Source: Bog-473 sp963834405 (lineage in GTDB: Bacteria; Actinomycetota; Acidimicrobiia; Acidimicrobiales; RAAP-2). From it: a stretch of 64,000 bases of DNA. How positions within the stretch are numbered: position 1 is the first letter of the stretch; each line of letters opens with the position of its first letter. Under the pieces are notes generated by a model that was given only the letters and a program-made list of their open reading frames with translations, was not told the origin of the DNA and made no database searches. Location: the NCBI GenBank assembly GCA_963834405.1, contig CAWIBX010000007.1, positions 1,178,001-1,242,000 on the forward strand, in the 5' to 3' direction. This document shows, in pieces, positions 26,789 to 35,361 of the stretch. The position numbers were made by a program, and so were the translations under genes.

Positions 26789-28999
26789 ATGGACCAAGTG
26801 GAGCGAGGGCGGGTCACCCATCAACGGTACGAGCGCGATGCCCGCTGGGGCGACGCCGAGCGCCTGGCGCATCTCGGGTCCTGGGTGTGGGACGCCCAGG
26901 AGCGCACGCTCACGTGGTCGGCCGAGATGTACCGGATCTTCGGCGTCGACCCGGGCGTCGGCACCATCACGCTCGACGACTACCGGCGCGCCGTCCACGA
27001 GGAGGACGTCGACTACGTGGAGCGCACGATGCACCGAGCCGCGGAGACCCACGAGCCCGTCGAGTTCGAGTTCCGCATCCTGCGTCCCGACGGCGAGATG
27101 CGGTGGCTGCACTCCCGCGCCGAAGGCGTGCTCAACGACCAGGGCCGCCTCGTGCAGATCACCGGCTTCGGACAGGACGTGACCGAGAGCCACCTGGCCG
27201 AGATCCGCCACCAGTCGACGCGCGACCGGCTGGCCCGGCACACCGCGGTGCTGCAGCGCATTGCACGCAACGAACCGCTGGGCGACACGCTCGAGGGGCT
27301 GTGCCGGGAGATAGAGGAGGCGTATCCGGGGGCGCGGTGCTCGGTGCTGCTGGCGGACCACGCGGAGGGCATGCTCCACCACGCCGCGGCCCCGTCGGTG
27401 CCGGCCGAGGTGATCGAGGCGCTCGACGGCCTCGCGATCGCACCGGGCGTGGGCGCGTGCGGCACCGCGGCGTTCAGCCAGGAGAACGTCGTCGTCTACG
27501 ACGCGCTGTCGGACCCGCTGACCGCGGCGTACGTGGAGCTGGCCGCGACCCACGGGCTGCACTCGGTGTGGTCACACCCGCTGCTCGACCCCAACGGGCA
27601 GACCCTGGGGACGTTCGCGGTGTATCGCAGCGAACCGCACCGCCCCGATGCGGGCGAGGTGGAGCTGGTGCAGGCGGCGGGCGGGCTGGCCGGGCTGGCG
27701 ATCGAGCGCGAGCGCAGCCAGGTCGCGCTGCTGGCCGCGGCGAACCTCGACCCCTTGACCGGACTGCCCAACCGCAACAGTTTCCTGGAGCGACTGGGCG
27801 AGCGGCTGGCCGTCTCGAACGACCTGGCCGTGATGTTCCTCGACCTCGACGGGTTCAAGTGGATCAACGACAGCCTGGGCCACCCCGCCGGCGACTCCAT
27901 CCTCATTCAGGCGGGCGAACGCCTGGCCCGGGTGCTGCGGCCGGGCGACGTCCTGGCCCGCTTCGGCGGCGACGAGTTCACCATCCTGGTGAACAACGCC
28001 AACGAGCTGGCGGCGGACCGCGTGGCCGGCCGCGTGCGGGAGGTCTTCGCCGAGCCCTTCCTCATGGACGGCGGCGAGTTCTTCCTGTCGGTGTCCGTGG
28101 GCACGGCCCTGGCCGACGGCTCCCGGGGGGCCATCGACCTGGTGCGGGACGCGGACGCCGCCATGTACGCGGCGAAGGACGTGGGAAGGGCGCGGCATGT
28201 CCTGTTCGACGACCAGCTGCGCCGCCGCGCTATGGACCGCATCACCCTGGAATCCGAGCTGCGGCGGGGCATAGAGCGCGACGAGTTCACCATGAGCTAC
28301 CAGCCCATCCGCGACATGCACACCGGCGAGTGGGCCGGGGTGGAGGCGCTGGCCCGCTGGCAACACCCGACCCGCGGGCTGCTCGCCCCCGGCGACTTCA
28401 TCCCAATGGCGGAGGAGACCGGTTTGATCACACGGCTGGGCGCCCGGCTGCTGGACCGGGCACTATCGCAGGCGTCGGCGTGGCTGCGGAACGGGCAGAA
28501 GACCTCGGTGGCCGTGAACCTGTCGGTGGTGCAGCTCTCCGACCCCGACTTCCCCGACGAGCTGCACGACGCGCTGCTGCGCCACGGCGTGCCGGCCGAG
28601 CTGCTGCTCGTCGAGGTCACCGAGACCGGGGTGATGGAGCGACTGGACGCGGCGCTGTCGTCGCTGGAGCGGATCGCCGCGTTGGGGATACGCGTGCTGA
28701 TCGACGACTTCGGGACCGGCTATTCGTCCATCGCCCGCCTGCGCGAGCTGCCGGTCGTGGGCGTGAAGGTCGACCGGGCCTTCACGCAGGGACTGGGCCA
28801 GGACGCGTCGGTCGAGACCGTGCTGGCGGCCATCACGAACCTGGCCCACGCGCTGTCGCTGAGCGTCGTGGCCGAGGGGGTCGAGACGCCGTTGGGCGAG
28901 TTGAAGGCAACGGAGCTCGGGTGCGACTTCCTGCAGGGCTTCCAGATCGCCCGGCCCGGGACGCCGGACGAGGTGGGGGCGCTGCTGTTCGGGGGTTGA
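26789..28999 (+). CDS. PAS-GAF-GGDEF-EAL cyclic-di-GMP turnover protein
   Basis: The protein has 736 residues. A PAS/PAC sensor (about 20-140, 'LGSWVWDAQERTLTWSAEMYRIFGVDP') is followed by a GAF domain (about 150-310), GGDEF (motif 'RFGGDEF' near 392) and EAL (motif 'EALARW' near 517). The GGDEF site is intact and preceded five residues earlier by RPGD, an RxxD inhibitory I-site. EAL residues 'NLSVVQL', 'EVTETG', 'DDFGTGYSS' and 'KVDRAF' are present, so both synthesis and hydrolysis are possible. There are no membrane segments, so sensing is likely cytoplasmic. The start was chosen as ATG 26789. Confidence 0.92.
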   Translation: MDQVERGRVTHQRYERDARWGDAERLAHLGSWVWDAQERTLTWSAEMYRIFGVDPGVGTITLDDYRRAVHEEDVDYVERTMHRAAETHEPVEFEFRILRPDGEMRWLHSRAEGVLNDQGRLVQITGFGQDVTESHLAEIRHQSTRDRLARHTAVLQRIARNEPLGDTLEGLCREIEEAYPGARCSVLLADHAEGMLHHAAAPSVPAEVIEALDGLAIAPGVGACGTAAFSQENVVVYDALSDPLTAAYVELAATHGLHSVWSHPLLDPNGQTLGTFAVYRSEPHRPDAGEVELVQAAGGLAGLAIERERSQVALLAAANLDPLTGLPNRNSFLERLGERLAVSNDLAVMFLDLDGFKWINDSLGHPAGDSILIQAGERLARVLRPGDVLARFGGDEFTILVNNANELAADRVAGRVREVFAEPFLMDGGEFFLSVSVGTALADGSRGAIDLVRDADAAMYAAKDVGRARHVLFDDQLRRRAMDRITLESELRRGIERDEFTMSYQPIRDMHTGEWAGVEALARWQHPTRGLLAPGDFIPMAEETGLITRLGARLLDRALSQASAWLRNGQKTSVAVNLSVVQLSDPDFPDELHDALLRHGVPAELLLVEVTETGVMERLDAALSSLERIAALGIRVLIDDFGTGYSSIARLRELPVVGVKVDRAFTQGLGQDASVETVLAAITNLAHALSLSVVAEGVETPLGELKATELGCDFLQGFQIARPGTPDEVGALLFGG

Positions 29000-29002
29000 G
29001 GG

Positions 29003-29112
29003 GGGCTTGGGGGCTTGGGGGCTTGGGGGCTTGGGGCTTGGGGGCTTGGGGCTTGGGGCTTGGGGGCTTGGGGGCTTGGGGGCTTGGGGGCTTGGGGGCT
29101 TGGGGGCTTGGG
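29003..29112. repeat. G-rich tandem repeat (GGGGGCTT type), G-quadruplex-prone
   Basis: A run of eight- and nine-base units, GGGGCTTG/GGGGGCTTG, begins right after the stop codon of the GGDEF-EAL gene. With many G4-5 runs separated by CTT, the plus strand fits the G-quadruplex pattern. It is followed by GGCGAGTGGCGAGTG-type repeats to about 29145. Confidence 0.85.
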
Positions 29113-29163
29113 CGCCGAGTGGCGAGTGGCGAGTGCCGAGTGCATGGGCCTCTCCTCGGGATA

Positions 29164-29200
29164 GGTACTTTTCAGAAAGTATGCACAGGCCCGTTTATGC
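29164..29200. other. AT-rich element, copy 2 of a motif shared with 971-1005
   Basis: TACTTTTCAGAAAGTATGCAC followed by CGTTTAT resembles the element at 971-1005, and both sit between convergent genes. This copy includes a perfect inverted repeat, TACTTT-TCAG-AAAGTA, and is followed by a T7 run, so terminator activity is possible. Confidence 0.3.
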
Positions 29201-29275
29201 TTTTTTTGAAGGGAGGGCGGCGCAGACCCGCGGGAGCGGCGTGGCAGCTGACGGACGCGGGCGAGTCCAGAACTC

Positions 29276-29578
29276 CTAGTTTCCGGCTGGCGGTGAAGGC
29301 GCGGCCGTGTACTCGGAGGCGGTGGCCGCGGTGATCAGCGGGAGGTAGCGCTCGCCGAAGGCGATCTCGTGGGGGGCCGTGATGTGGGCGTCGAAGGTCT
29401 CCTGCGACTCCCAGCATTCGAAGAAATGGAACGTGTTGCGCGCCTCGAGGTCCTCAGCCCACCAGTAGTTCACGCACCCGGCGTCGGCGCGGCTCCACGC
29501 CGTGATGTCGATGAGCCCGGCGACGACCTGGTCACGGTCCTCCTCCCGGAAGGTGAGCGAGCCTTCGATGATCAACAC
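29276..29578 (-). CDS. Antibiotic biosynthesis monooxygenase (ABM)-fold protein
   Basis: The protein has 100 residues from GTG 29578, with AGAAGGAGG 6 bases upstream. 'LIIEGSLTFREEDRDQVVAGLIDITAWSRADAGCVNYWWAEDLEARNTFHFFECWESQETFDAHITAPH' is the ABM/YgiN dimeric ferredoxin-like fold. Members include quinol monooxygenases and heme-degrading enzymes; which applies here cannot be told. Length is normal for the family. Confidence 0.85.
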   Translation of the reverse strand: MLIIEGSLTFREEDRDQVVAGLIDITAWSRADAGCVNYWWAEDLEARNTFHFFECWESQETFDAHITAPHEIAFGERYLPLITAATASEYTAAPSPPAGN

Positions 29579-29787
29579 CTGTGCCTCCTTCTGCCTGTTT
29601 GCGCGTGTGTGCTCCCCGGCGCGGGCCGGTGGGCTGGGCGCCAGGCGGCGGCGAGCCACCCCAGGATGGCCGGACGGACCCGGTGCGTGCCAGGAGCTCC
29701 ACGCCAGAGACCAGTGGAACCGAGCGGGGTGCGGGCTTACATTGGGCCCCAGCCGGTCGTGGGCGGTCGGCGGAAGGAGGTCCGGAC

Positions 29788-30101
29788 ATGGCGAAGTTCT
29801 TAGTGAGTTGGACTTTTCGGCTGGGCGGAACCGCGAAGCAGAACCATGAGGACGGCAAGAAGCTGTTGGACCTGTTCGCCAAGTGGTCCCCGCCGGCTGA
29901 CGAGACGTTCCACGAGTTCCTCGCGGCGCGGACGGCCAGGGCGGGTACGCCGTGATCTCGACCGACAACGTCAACGGCCTAACCGAGGGCCTGGCGCCGT
30001 TCACGCCGTGGCTCGAATACACCATCGTGCCCGTCCTGGAGATCGGGGACGGTGTCGCCATCACGGCGGCAGCCAACGAGATGCGCGACGCCATCATTTG
30101 A
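29788..30101 (+). pseudogene. DUF3303-like small protein split by a frameshift
   Basis: ATG 29788 is preceded by a perfect AAGGAGG. The first frame gives 'MAKFLVSWTFRLGG...KWSPPADETFHEFLAA' and would stop at 29953-29955. One frame over, 'DGQGGYAVISTDNVNGL' and 'PWLEYTIVPVLEIGDG' continue the family pattern to TGA 30099-30101. A single-base loss (or two-base gain) around 29925-29931 restores one frame. The intact protein would be about 104 residues, as expected for DUF3303. The cause is either true decay or a sequencing error in GC-rich sequence. Confidence 0.65.
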
Positions 30102-30156
30102 CGGCAGGAAGACCGAGCGCCCTGACGCCGGCGGCGTCGCGTGGCGCTGAAGGTGT

Positions 30157-32271
30157 TCAGGGAGAGGCGATGCCCGTCATCGGCGCCGCCAACGCGCGCC
30201 CGGTCAAGGCACCCAGGAAGGCCGCGTCGCCGTAGGTGTAGACGGCGCCGTTGGACCCGACCAGCCAATAGCCCGCGCCAGTCGGCGTGCGGGTGATGCC
30301 CACGACGGGCGGCTGGCCGGTGATGCCCTGGCCCGGCACCGATCCGAGATACGGCGCATCGCCGTACCCGAACACCCCGCCGTCGCTGGCCACCAGCCAG
30401 TAGCCCGCGCCATCGGGCGTCGCCGCCATGCCCGTGACCGGCTGCGCCAGGCTCTGGCCTCCAGCCGATTCCTCGAAGGCAGCGCCTCCGAAGCTGAACA
30501 CGCCGCCGTCCGACGCGACGAGCCAGTAGCCGCCGTTCCCCGCGGACGCCATCCCCACCACGGGCGCGTGCAATGGCCGGCCCACCATGGAGCCGGCGAA
30601 GCGCGCGTCTCCGTAGGCGAACACGCCACCGTCGGAGCCCACGAGCCAGTAGCCGCGGCCATCGGGTGTCGCCGCCAGGCCGACCACCGGCGCGTTCAGG
30701 TGCTGGCCCCCCAGGGACCCGTAGAAGCGGGCGTCGCCGTAGGCGAACACGCCGCCGTCGGAACCGACGAGCCAGTAGCCGGCGCCGTCCGGCGTGGCCG
30801 CGACGCCGACGACCGGCGCGTTCAGGCGCTGTCCGCCGAGGGAGCCGAGGAACGGGGCCGTCCCGTAGTTGAAGACGCCGCCGTCCCGTGCCGCCAGCAC
30901 TATCCCCTGCACCGATGCCGGCGGGAAGGTCATCTGCTCGACGAAGGCCCGGAGGCCGGGGTCGTTGCTGTTGTTCGCGCTGCCCACGGCCGACGTCCCC
31001 TCGGCAATGCATCCGACCGCGGGCAGGCAGGTTACGTGGTTGAGCAGGCTGAGGGCCGCGACGTTGGGACTGGGAGCGATGGACCAGCTCGAGCCGTTCC
31101 AGTTCTCCACGAAGGCGTGCGGCTGGAAGTTGCTGCCTCCCCCGCCGCCGAAGGGTCCGAGCGACCCCACGGCCCAGCACTGCGCAGTGCCGACGCACGA
31201 GATGCCGCTCAGGATGGCGGGGCCGCCCGGGGCCGGCTCGGGGACCGACCCAGACTGGTCGCTCCACGACGAGCCGTCCCAGTGCTCCATGAGGAGGCCC
31301 GACGCCAGGCCGGTGTCGTCGGTGGTGGAGCCCGAGGCCCAACAGTCGGACGGGCCGGTGCAGCTGAGCCCGTAGAGGTAGCCACCGTTCGGGGAGCTTT
31401 CGCTCACGCTCGGGACGACCGACCACACGGCGCCGTCCCAGTGCTCAATGAGGCCCTGGTCACCCACCGCATTGGGGAAGATGGGCAGGAAGTTCGGGCT
31501 CTGCGGCGTGGGTCCCGCGTTGCCCACCGCCCAGCAGTCCGAGGCGGTGAGGCAGTCGACGCCGGTCAGCATGTCGAAGGGCTGACCCGTGGAGCCGCCG
31601 GGCACGATGGACCAAGAGGCGCCGTCCCACTGCTCAATCAGCTGGCCCACATTCAGACCGCTCCCGCCGACCTCGGTCGAGTACCCCACCGCGACACAGT
31701 CCGTCGAGGACGTGCAATCCACGCTCTGCAGGATGGCGCCCGTCGTCCCGGGGGTGGTGGGGTCCGGACTCGGCACGATGGTCCACGCCCCGCCGTTCCA
31801 ATGCTCGATGAGCGTCCCCATCGGGTTCCCGTTCCCGCTCGTCACGTCGATCACCGTCCCGACGGCCCAGCAGTCCGATCCGCTCAGGCAGGACACGTCG
31901 AAGAACCCACCGCCCTGGCCGGCGGGGAGCGGCGGCTGCGGCTGGAGGGTCCAGCCCGTGCCGTTCCACGCCTCCACGATCGGCGCGAAGAACGAGTTCG
32001 GCGCGCTGATGCCGGTGATCGACACACCGACGGCCCAGCACTGCATGGCGTTGGCGCAGTCCGACCCGAGCAGGATGTCGTCCGCGCCGGTCCCCGGCAC
32101 CGGGGCCACGTACCATCCCCCGGGTGCCGCCGCGCCGATCTGCACAGGAGCCGAGGCGGCGGTACCCAGAATGGCCAGCAGCAACGAGGCGGCGACGGCC
32201 AGACGGGCCCGGCCGGCACGACCCGGCGCCGGGGTGGTCTCGTGAAGTGCCCTGCGGTTCCTCAGGCCCAT
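30157..32271 (-). CDS. Exported double-propeller protein: seven C-x5-C repeats plus six GYWLV repeats
   Basis: The protein has 704 residues from ATG 32271. A signal peptide (about 1-44) ends near 'ILGTAASA'. The N-half holds seven repeats of about 55 residues with 'DCxxxxDCWAVG...IEHWDGxxWSxVPSP', each with a C-x5-C pair. The C-half holds six repeats of 'GYWLVGSDGGVFAYGDARFYGSLGGQ'. Both halves suggest beta-propellers, giving an elongated extracellular or surface protein with no visible enzyme site. The C-terminal cassette is related to those in the proteins at 6799, 53449 and 55847. The upstream RBS is weak, and the start lies 9 bp from a divergent ATG, so the start is provisional. Confidence 0.82.
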   Translation of the reverse strand: MGLRNRRALHETTPAPGRAGRARLAVAASLLLAILGTAASAPVQIGAAAPGGWYVAPVPGTGADDILLGSDCANAMQCWAVGVSITGISAPNSFFAPIVEAWNGTGWTLQPQPPLPAGQGGGFFDVSCLSGSDCWAVGTVIDVTSGNGNPMGTLIEHWNGGAWTIVPSPDPTTPGTTGAILQSVDCTSSTDCVAVGYSTEVGGSGLNVGQLIEQWDGASWSIVPGGSTGQPFDMLTGVDCLTASDCWAVGNAGPTPQSPNFLPIFPNAVGDQGLIEHWDGAVWSVVPSVSESSPNGGYLYGLSCTGPSDCWASGSTTDDTGLASGLLMEHWDGSSWSDQSGSVPEPAPGGPAILSGISCVGTAQCWAVGSLGPFGGGGGSNFQPHAFVENWNGSSWSIAPSPNVAALSLLNHVTCLPAVGCIAEGTSAVGSANNSNDPGLRAFVEQMTFPPASVQGIVLAARDGGVFNYGTAPFLGSLGGQRLNAPVVGVAATPDGAGYWLVGSDGGVFAYGDARFYGSLGGQHLNAPVVGLAATPDGRGYWLVGSDGGVFAYGDARFAGSMVGRPLHAPVVGMASAGNGGYWLVASDGGVFSFGGAAFEESAGGQSLAQPVTGMAATPDGAGYWLVASDGGVFGYGDAPYLGSVPGQGITGQPPVVGITRTPTGAGYWLVGSNGAVYTYGDAAFLGALTGRALAAPMTGIASP

Positions 32272-32280
32272 GGAGCATCC

Positions 32281-32985
32281 ATGGTTGCAGCCGAGGGGCC
32301 CGAATTCGGGGATGATCGCGTGGTGATCCGGGCGGTGATGTGGGACTTCGGAGGCGTCATCTCGTCGAGCCCCTTCGAGGCGTTCGCGCGCTTCGAGAGG
32401 GCGAACGGGCTGCCGGCCGGCTTCATCCGGACGGTGAACGCGACCAACCCGGACGACAACGCCTGGGCGCGGCTCGAGCGCAGCGAGGTCGACCTCGAGG
32501 CCTTCGCCGCGTTGTGGTCGGCCGAGGCGCGGGCGCTCGGTCACGAGGTCGACGGCTTGCGGGTGATCCAGATGCTGTCGGGCGAGATTCGCCCGCAGAT
32601 GGTCGCCGCCGTCCGCGCCTGCCGGCCCCGGTACAAGACCGCGTGCCTGACCAACAATTTCCTCTCCGCCGAGGCCGCCGTGTCGGAGGAGGTCGCGGCC
32701 GTCTACGCGCTGTTCGACGCCGTGCTCGAGTCGCGGGTGCTCGGCGTGCGCAAGCCGGACCCCCGCTTCTACGAGCTGGCCTGCGATGCCGTGGGGGTGC
32801 GCCCGGACGAGTCGGTGTTTCTCGACGACCTCGGCGTCAACCTCAAGCCGGCCCGGGCGTTGGGGATGCACACCATCAAGGTGACGGACCCGGACGAGGC
32901 GCTGGCCGAACTGGAAGGCCTGACCGGGCTCTCGCTCACCGGCAGCGGCGCCGGCGGCGGCGCCGGCGGCAGCGCCGGCGGCTGA
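32281..32985 (+). CDS. HAD-like hydrolase (HAD-IA type)
   Basis: The protein has 234 residues from ATG 32281 (GGAG 5 bases upstream); GTGs at 32320 and 32323 are alternatives that give the more usual start 'MIRAVMWDFGG'. Motif I is 'DFGGVI' (nucleophile Asp; second Asp replaced by Gly as in epoxide-hydrolase N-domains and ACAD10-like proteins). Motif II is 'LTNN', motif III Lys is in 'RKPDP', and motif IV is 'FLDDLGVN'. It likely acts on a small phosphate ester. The last 14 residues are Gly/Ala/Ser only, written by a GC repeat at the junction with the truncated gene that follows. Confidence 0.82.
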   Translation: MVAAEGPEFGDDRVVIRAVMWDFGGVISSSPFEAFARFERANGLPAGFIRTVNATNPDDNAWARLERSEVDLEAFAALWSAEARALGHEVDGLRVIQMLSGEIRPQMVAAVRACRPRYKTACLTNNFLSAEAAVSEEVAAVYALFDAVLESRVLGVRKPDPRFYELACDAVGVRPDESVFLDDLGVNLKPARALGMHTIKVTDPDEALAELEGLTGLSLTGSGAGGGAGGSAGG

Positions 32986-32999
32986 GGGTCGGCGAGGCC

Positions 33000-33422
33000 A
33001 TGCGCGTCCTGTGGCGCGACGAGGTCTCCTCGTACGCCGGGGCGCACGTCGCCTTCGACCGGGTGCGCTGCTACCCCAAGCCGGTCCGTCGCTCGGTCCC
33101 GGTGATCTTCGGCGGCAACGGCGACCGCGCCCTGCGGCGGGTGGCCGAACACGGCGACGGCTGGTACGGGTTCAACGTCGCGCTCGACAAGCTGCCCGGC
33201 CGCCTGGAGGAGCTGCGCGCAGCGTGCCGGGCCGCGGGGCACGCCCACGGGTCGGTCGAGACGGCCGCCGCGGTCACCGGCGTTCAGCCGTCGGGCCTCG
33301 CGGAGCTGGGGTCGCTGGGTCTCGACGAGCTCGTCGTGGTCGAGGCGCCGCCGGCCACGCCCGGGGAGGCTGCGCCGTGGGTGGCTCAGTTGACCCGGCG
33401 GTGGAAGGTCGGGGCGACCTAG
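33000..33422 (+). pseudogene. N-terminally truncated luciferase-like (LLM class F420-type) oxidoreductase
   Basis: The 140-residue reading from ATG 33000 begins within the family pattern: 'VGEAMRVLWRDEVSSYAGAHVAFDRVRCYPKPV...VPVIFGGNGDRALRRVAEHGDGWYG'. In full-length LLM proteins this segment lies after about 150 residues that hold most of the flavin site, which are missing. The homology starts exactly where the Gly/Ala repeat tail of the HAD gene ends, so a deletion probably joined the two. It is likely non-functional, or retained as a fragment. Confidence 0.65.
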
Positions 33423-33838
33423 CGTTCGCGCTCGCCGTGGGGCCAGTGTGCGAGCGCGACGCTCGCCTCGTCCACGTGCAGGGCGAGCACCGGCGCCATG
33501 GTGCTCTCGCCCCGCACGCGGAACTCGTACCCGCCTTCCGGAAGCGAGCCGAAGATGGCGGCAAACTGTGGCGTTGCCGCCCCGTCGCGCCGGCGCACCG
33601 CCATGTGCGTCCCGTCCCAGGGACTCCCGGCGGGCCGGATCTCTATCTCGTCGCCGCACATCGCCAGCGGCGTCAGCACGACGGCGGCGCCGGCTCCGGG
33701 CCCGATATCGAGCACGACGGAGCCGGCGGCGCTCGGTACCGGTTCCGGCTCGTGCGGGTGCGTGTGCGGGTGCTGGTGCGGGTGCGGGTGCGGGTGAACG
33801 TGTCCTTGTCGCGTCACCGGGCTCGTCGACGTGCTCAT
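33419..33838 (-). CDS. Small protein with a His-Pro-rich N-terminal stretch, coupled to DUF4331
   Basis: The protein has 139 residues. After 'MSTSTSPVTRQG' comes a His-rich segment (eight or more His alternating with Pro, about residues 13-30) encoded by a GTGCGG-type repeat. The rest ('VVLDIGPGAGAAVVLTPLAMCGDEIEIRPAGSPWDGTH') and 'FAAIFGSLPEGGYEFRVRG' resembles a widespread small actinobacterial protein of unknown function, from memory only. Its start overlaps the end of DUF4331 by 4 bp (ATGA), so they are co-translated. The His tract could bind metal, or be a microsatellite accident. Confidence 0.7.
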   Translation of the reverse strand: MSTSTSPVTRQGHVHPHPHPHQHPHTHPHEPEPVPSAAGSVVLDIGPGAGAAVVLTPLAMCGDEIEIRPAGSPWDGTHMAVRRRDGAATPQFAAIFGSLPEGGYEFRVRGESTMAPVLALHVDEASVALAHWPHGERER

Positions 33839-35256
33839 GCCGGCACCGCGTAGCCCGAGTACGGCAAGCCGAGGTACGGGAACGTGGGGAGGTAGTTCTC
33901 GGTGCCCATGGCGGTGAGGTCGGTCGGGCCCGACGTCAACCCCATGCTGATGTCTCCCGCGTGGAGGTCCGCCTTGTACGTGGTGTCGACCAGAGGAATG
34001 GTCGCGCCGGCAATGGCCCGGAGCTCAATGGTCACCACGTCGTCGAAGACGCGCCTCCCGTTGGGGTACCCGGCGAAGTCGCCGGCCACGACGCCGAGGT
34101 TGTTCGCGCTGGTTATCGGCGTGGGCGGGATCGTCATGTTGAGGCGCAGCATGTCGGCCTGCACGGGGCCGGTGAAGTTGCCGGCGAACCCCTTGACGAC
34201 AGTGGAGGGGATGCCCGTCAGCAGGATGGCCAGGAGGTCGGCCCGCGGCTTGCTGTACGCCGCGAGGTTCGGGAACACGCCCGGGAACAGCCCCGGCAAC
34301 AGCGCGGCCAGCTGGGGTGAGGACACATACGCCGCGAATTGCCTGTCCGCTGACGGCGGCTGCGTGTTCCAGTAGTCCTTGGTCGACAGCGGGATGAGCA
34401 CCTCGTTGAAGAGCGGGTTGCCCAGTCTCGACACCTGCACGTACCGCCCGTGGTTCGAGCGCATGAAGGCGAAGTCGCCGTCGCCGTCACCCTCCTCGAG
34501 AATGCGGACCTGCTGACGGCTGGCGGTGGTCCACACACCGATGGTTCCCGTCTGGGCCGTCGGCGCCTGCCCGTTCCTGGTCAGCTGGTTCATCGGGACC
34601 TGCAGGGCCAGCGTGTGCACGTTGACGCCCGCCGTCGAGTTCACACCGGCGGCCATGGCGGGCAGGCCGGTGCCCGCCCATCCGGCGTGGTCGCCCTGGA
34701 ACGGCCGCAGGTTCCCCAGGTCGAACACGGCACCCAGGTCCACGTAGAAACCCTCCGCGCGCTGCCCGGCGAAGGCCGAGATGCCGTTCCCGACATGGTT
34801 CACGGCAGCGGCGGCCAAGGTGGCGTAGTTGGGGGTGGAGAGCGGTCCGACGTTGCAGGGCGGACACAAGAGGTTGGTACCGAGCAGCGTGGACCGTCCC
34901 CAACGATCGAAGACGCTCAGGGTGAAGGTCTGCGCCCGGTTCCAGTTCGAGCTCCCGAGCGACGTGATCGGCCCCACGTTGTAGAGGAAGAAGCTCGGGT
35001 CGCGCAGGACCGTCGTGAACTGGAACTGGTAGACGATGTCGGCCACGCCGTCGCCGTCGTTGTCGATGTTGATGGAGTAGAGAACGTTGTCGTCGAACTC
35101 GTAGAAGTTCGGGCCGGCGTCCGGTGGTTCCAGCGGGATGTAGTTGGCGATCAGCGTGACGGTGCCGTTGTTCTCCGGGCTGACGAAGGCGTAGAGATCC
35201 GTGCTGTCGGCGACGGGGTCCTTCGAGATCTCGGGGGCTTCACGGTGGGACGACAT
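33835..35256 (-). CDS. DUF4331 family protein
   Basis: The protein has 473 residues from ATG 35256, with GAGG 7 bases upstream. 'MSSHREAPEISKDPVADSTDLYAFVSP' is the family N-terminal hallmark. 'NIDNDGDGVADIVYQFQF' resembles a calcium-binding Asp-rich loop, and 'GYPNGRRVFDDVVTIELRAIAG' is the C-terminal hallmark. There is no signal peptide. Family function is unknown, and no catalytic site is evident. It sits between a Tat-signal protein and the His-rich protein on one strand, probably one operon. Confidence 0.88.
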   Translation of the reverse strand: MSSHREAPEISKDPVADSTDLYAFVSPENNGTVTLIANYIPLEPPDAGPNFYEFDDNVLYSINIDNDGDGVADIVYQFQFTTVLRDPSFFLYNVGPITSLGSSNWNRAQTFTLSVFDRWGRSTLLGTNLLCPPCNVGPLSTPNYATLAAAAVNHVGNGISAFAGQRAEGFYVDLGAVFDLGNLRPFQGDHAGWAGTGLPAMAAGVNSTAGVNVHTLALQVPMNQLTRNGQAPTAQTGTIGVWTTASRQQVRILEEGDGDGDFAFMRSNHGRYVQVSRLGNPLFNEVLIPLSTKDYWNTQPPSADRQFAAYVSSPQLAALLPGLFPGVFPNLAAYSKPRADLLAILLTGIPSTVVKGFAGNFTGPVQADMLRLNMTIPPTPITSANNLGVVAGDFAGYPNGRRVFDDVVTIELRAIAGATIPLVDTTYKADLHAGDISMGLTSGPTDLTAMGTENYLPTFPYLGLPYSGYAVPA

Positions 35257-35280
35257 GGTGGTACCTCGTTTCGATGGGGA

Positions 35281-35316
35281 TGCGGTTTCGGGTTTCGGGT
35301 TGCGGGTTTCGGGTTT
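35281..35316. repeat. Short GGGTTTC tandem repeat upstream of DUF4331
   Basis: Imperfect copies of GGGTTTC/GGGTTGC fill about 35 bases in the 105-bp gap between the Tat-signal gene and DUF4331. This is another G-rich intergenic microsatellite. Confidence 0.7.
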
Positions 35317-35361
35317 CGTTGACGTTGGGGGCGTGGTGTTCCGCCGAGTTCGGGCCGTCTC

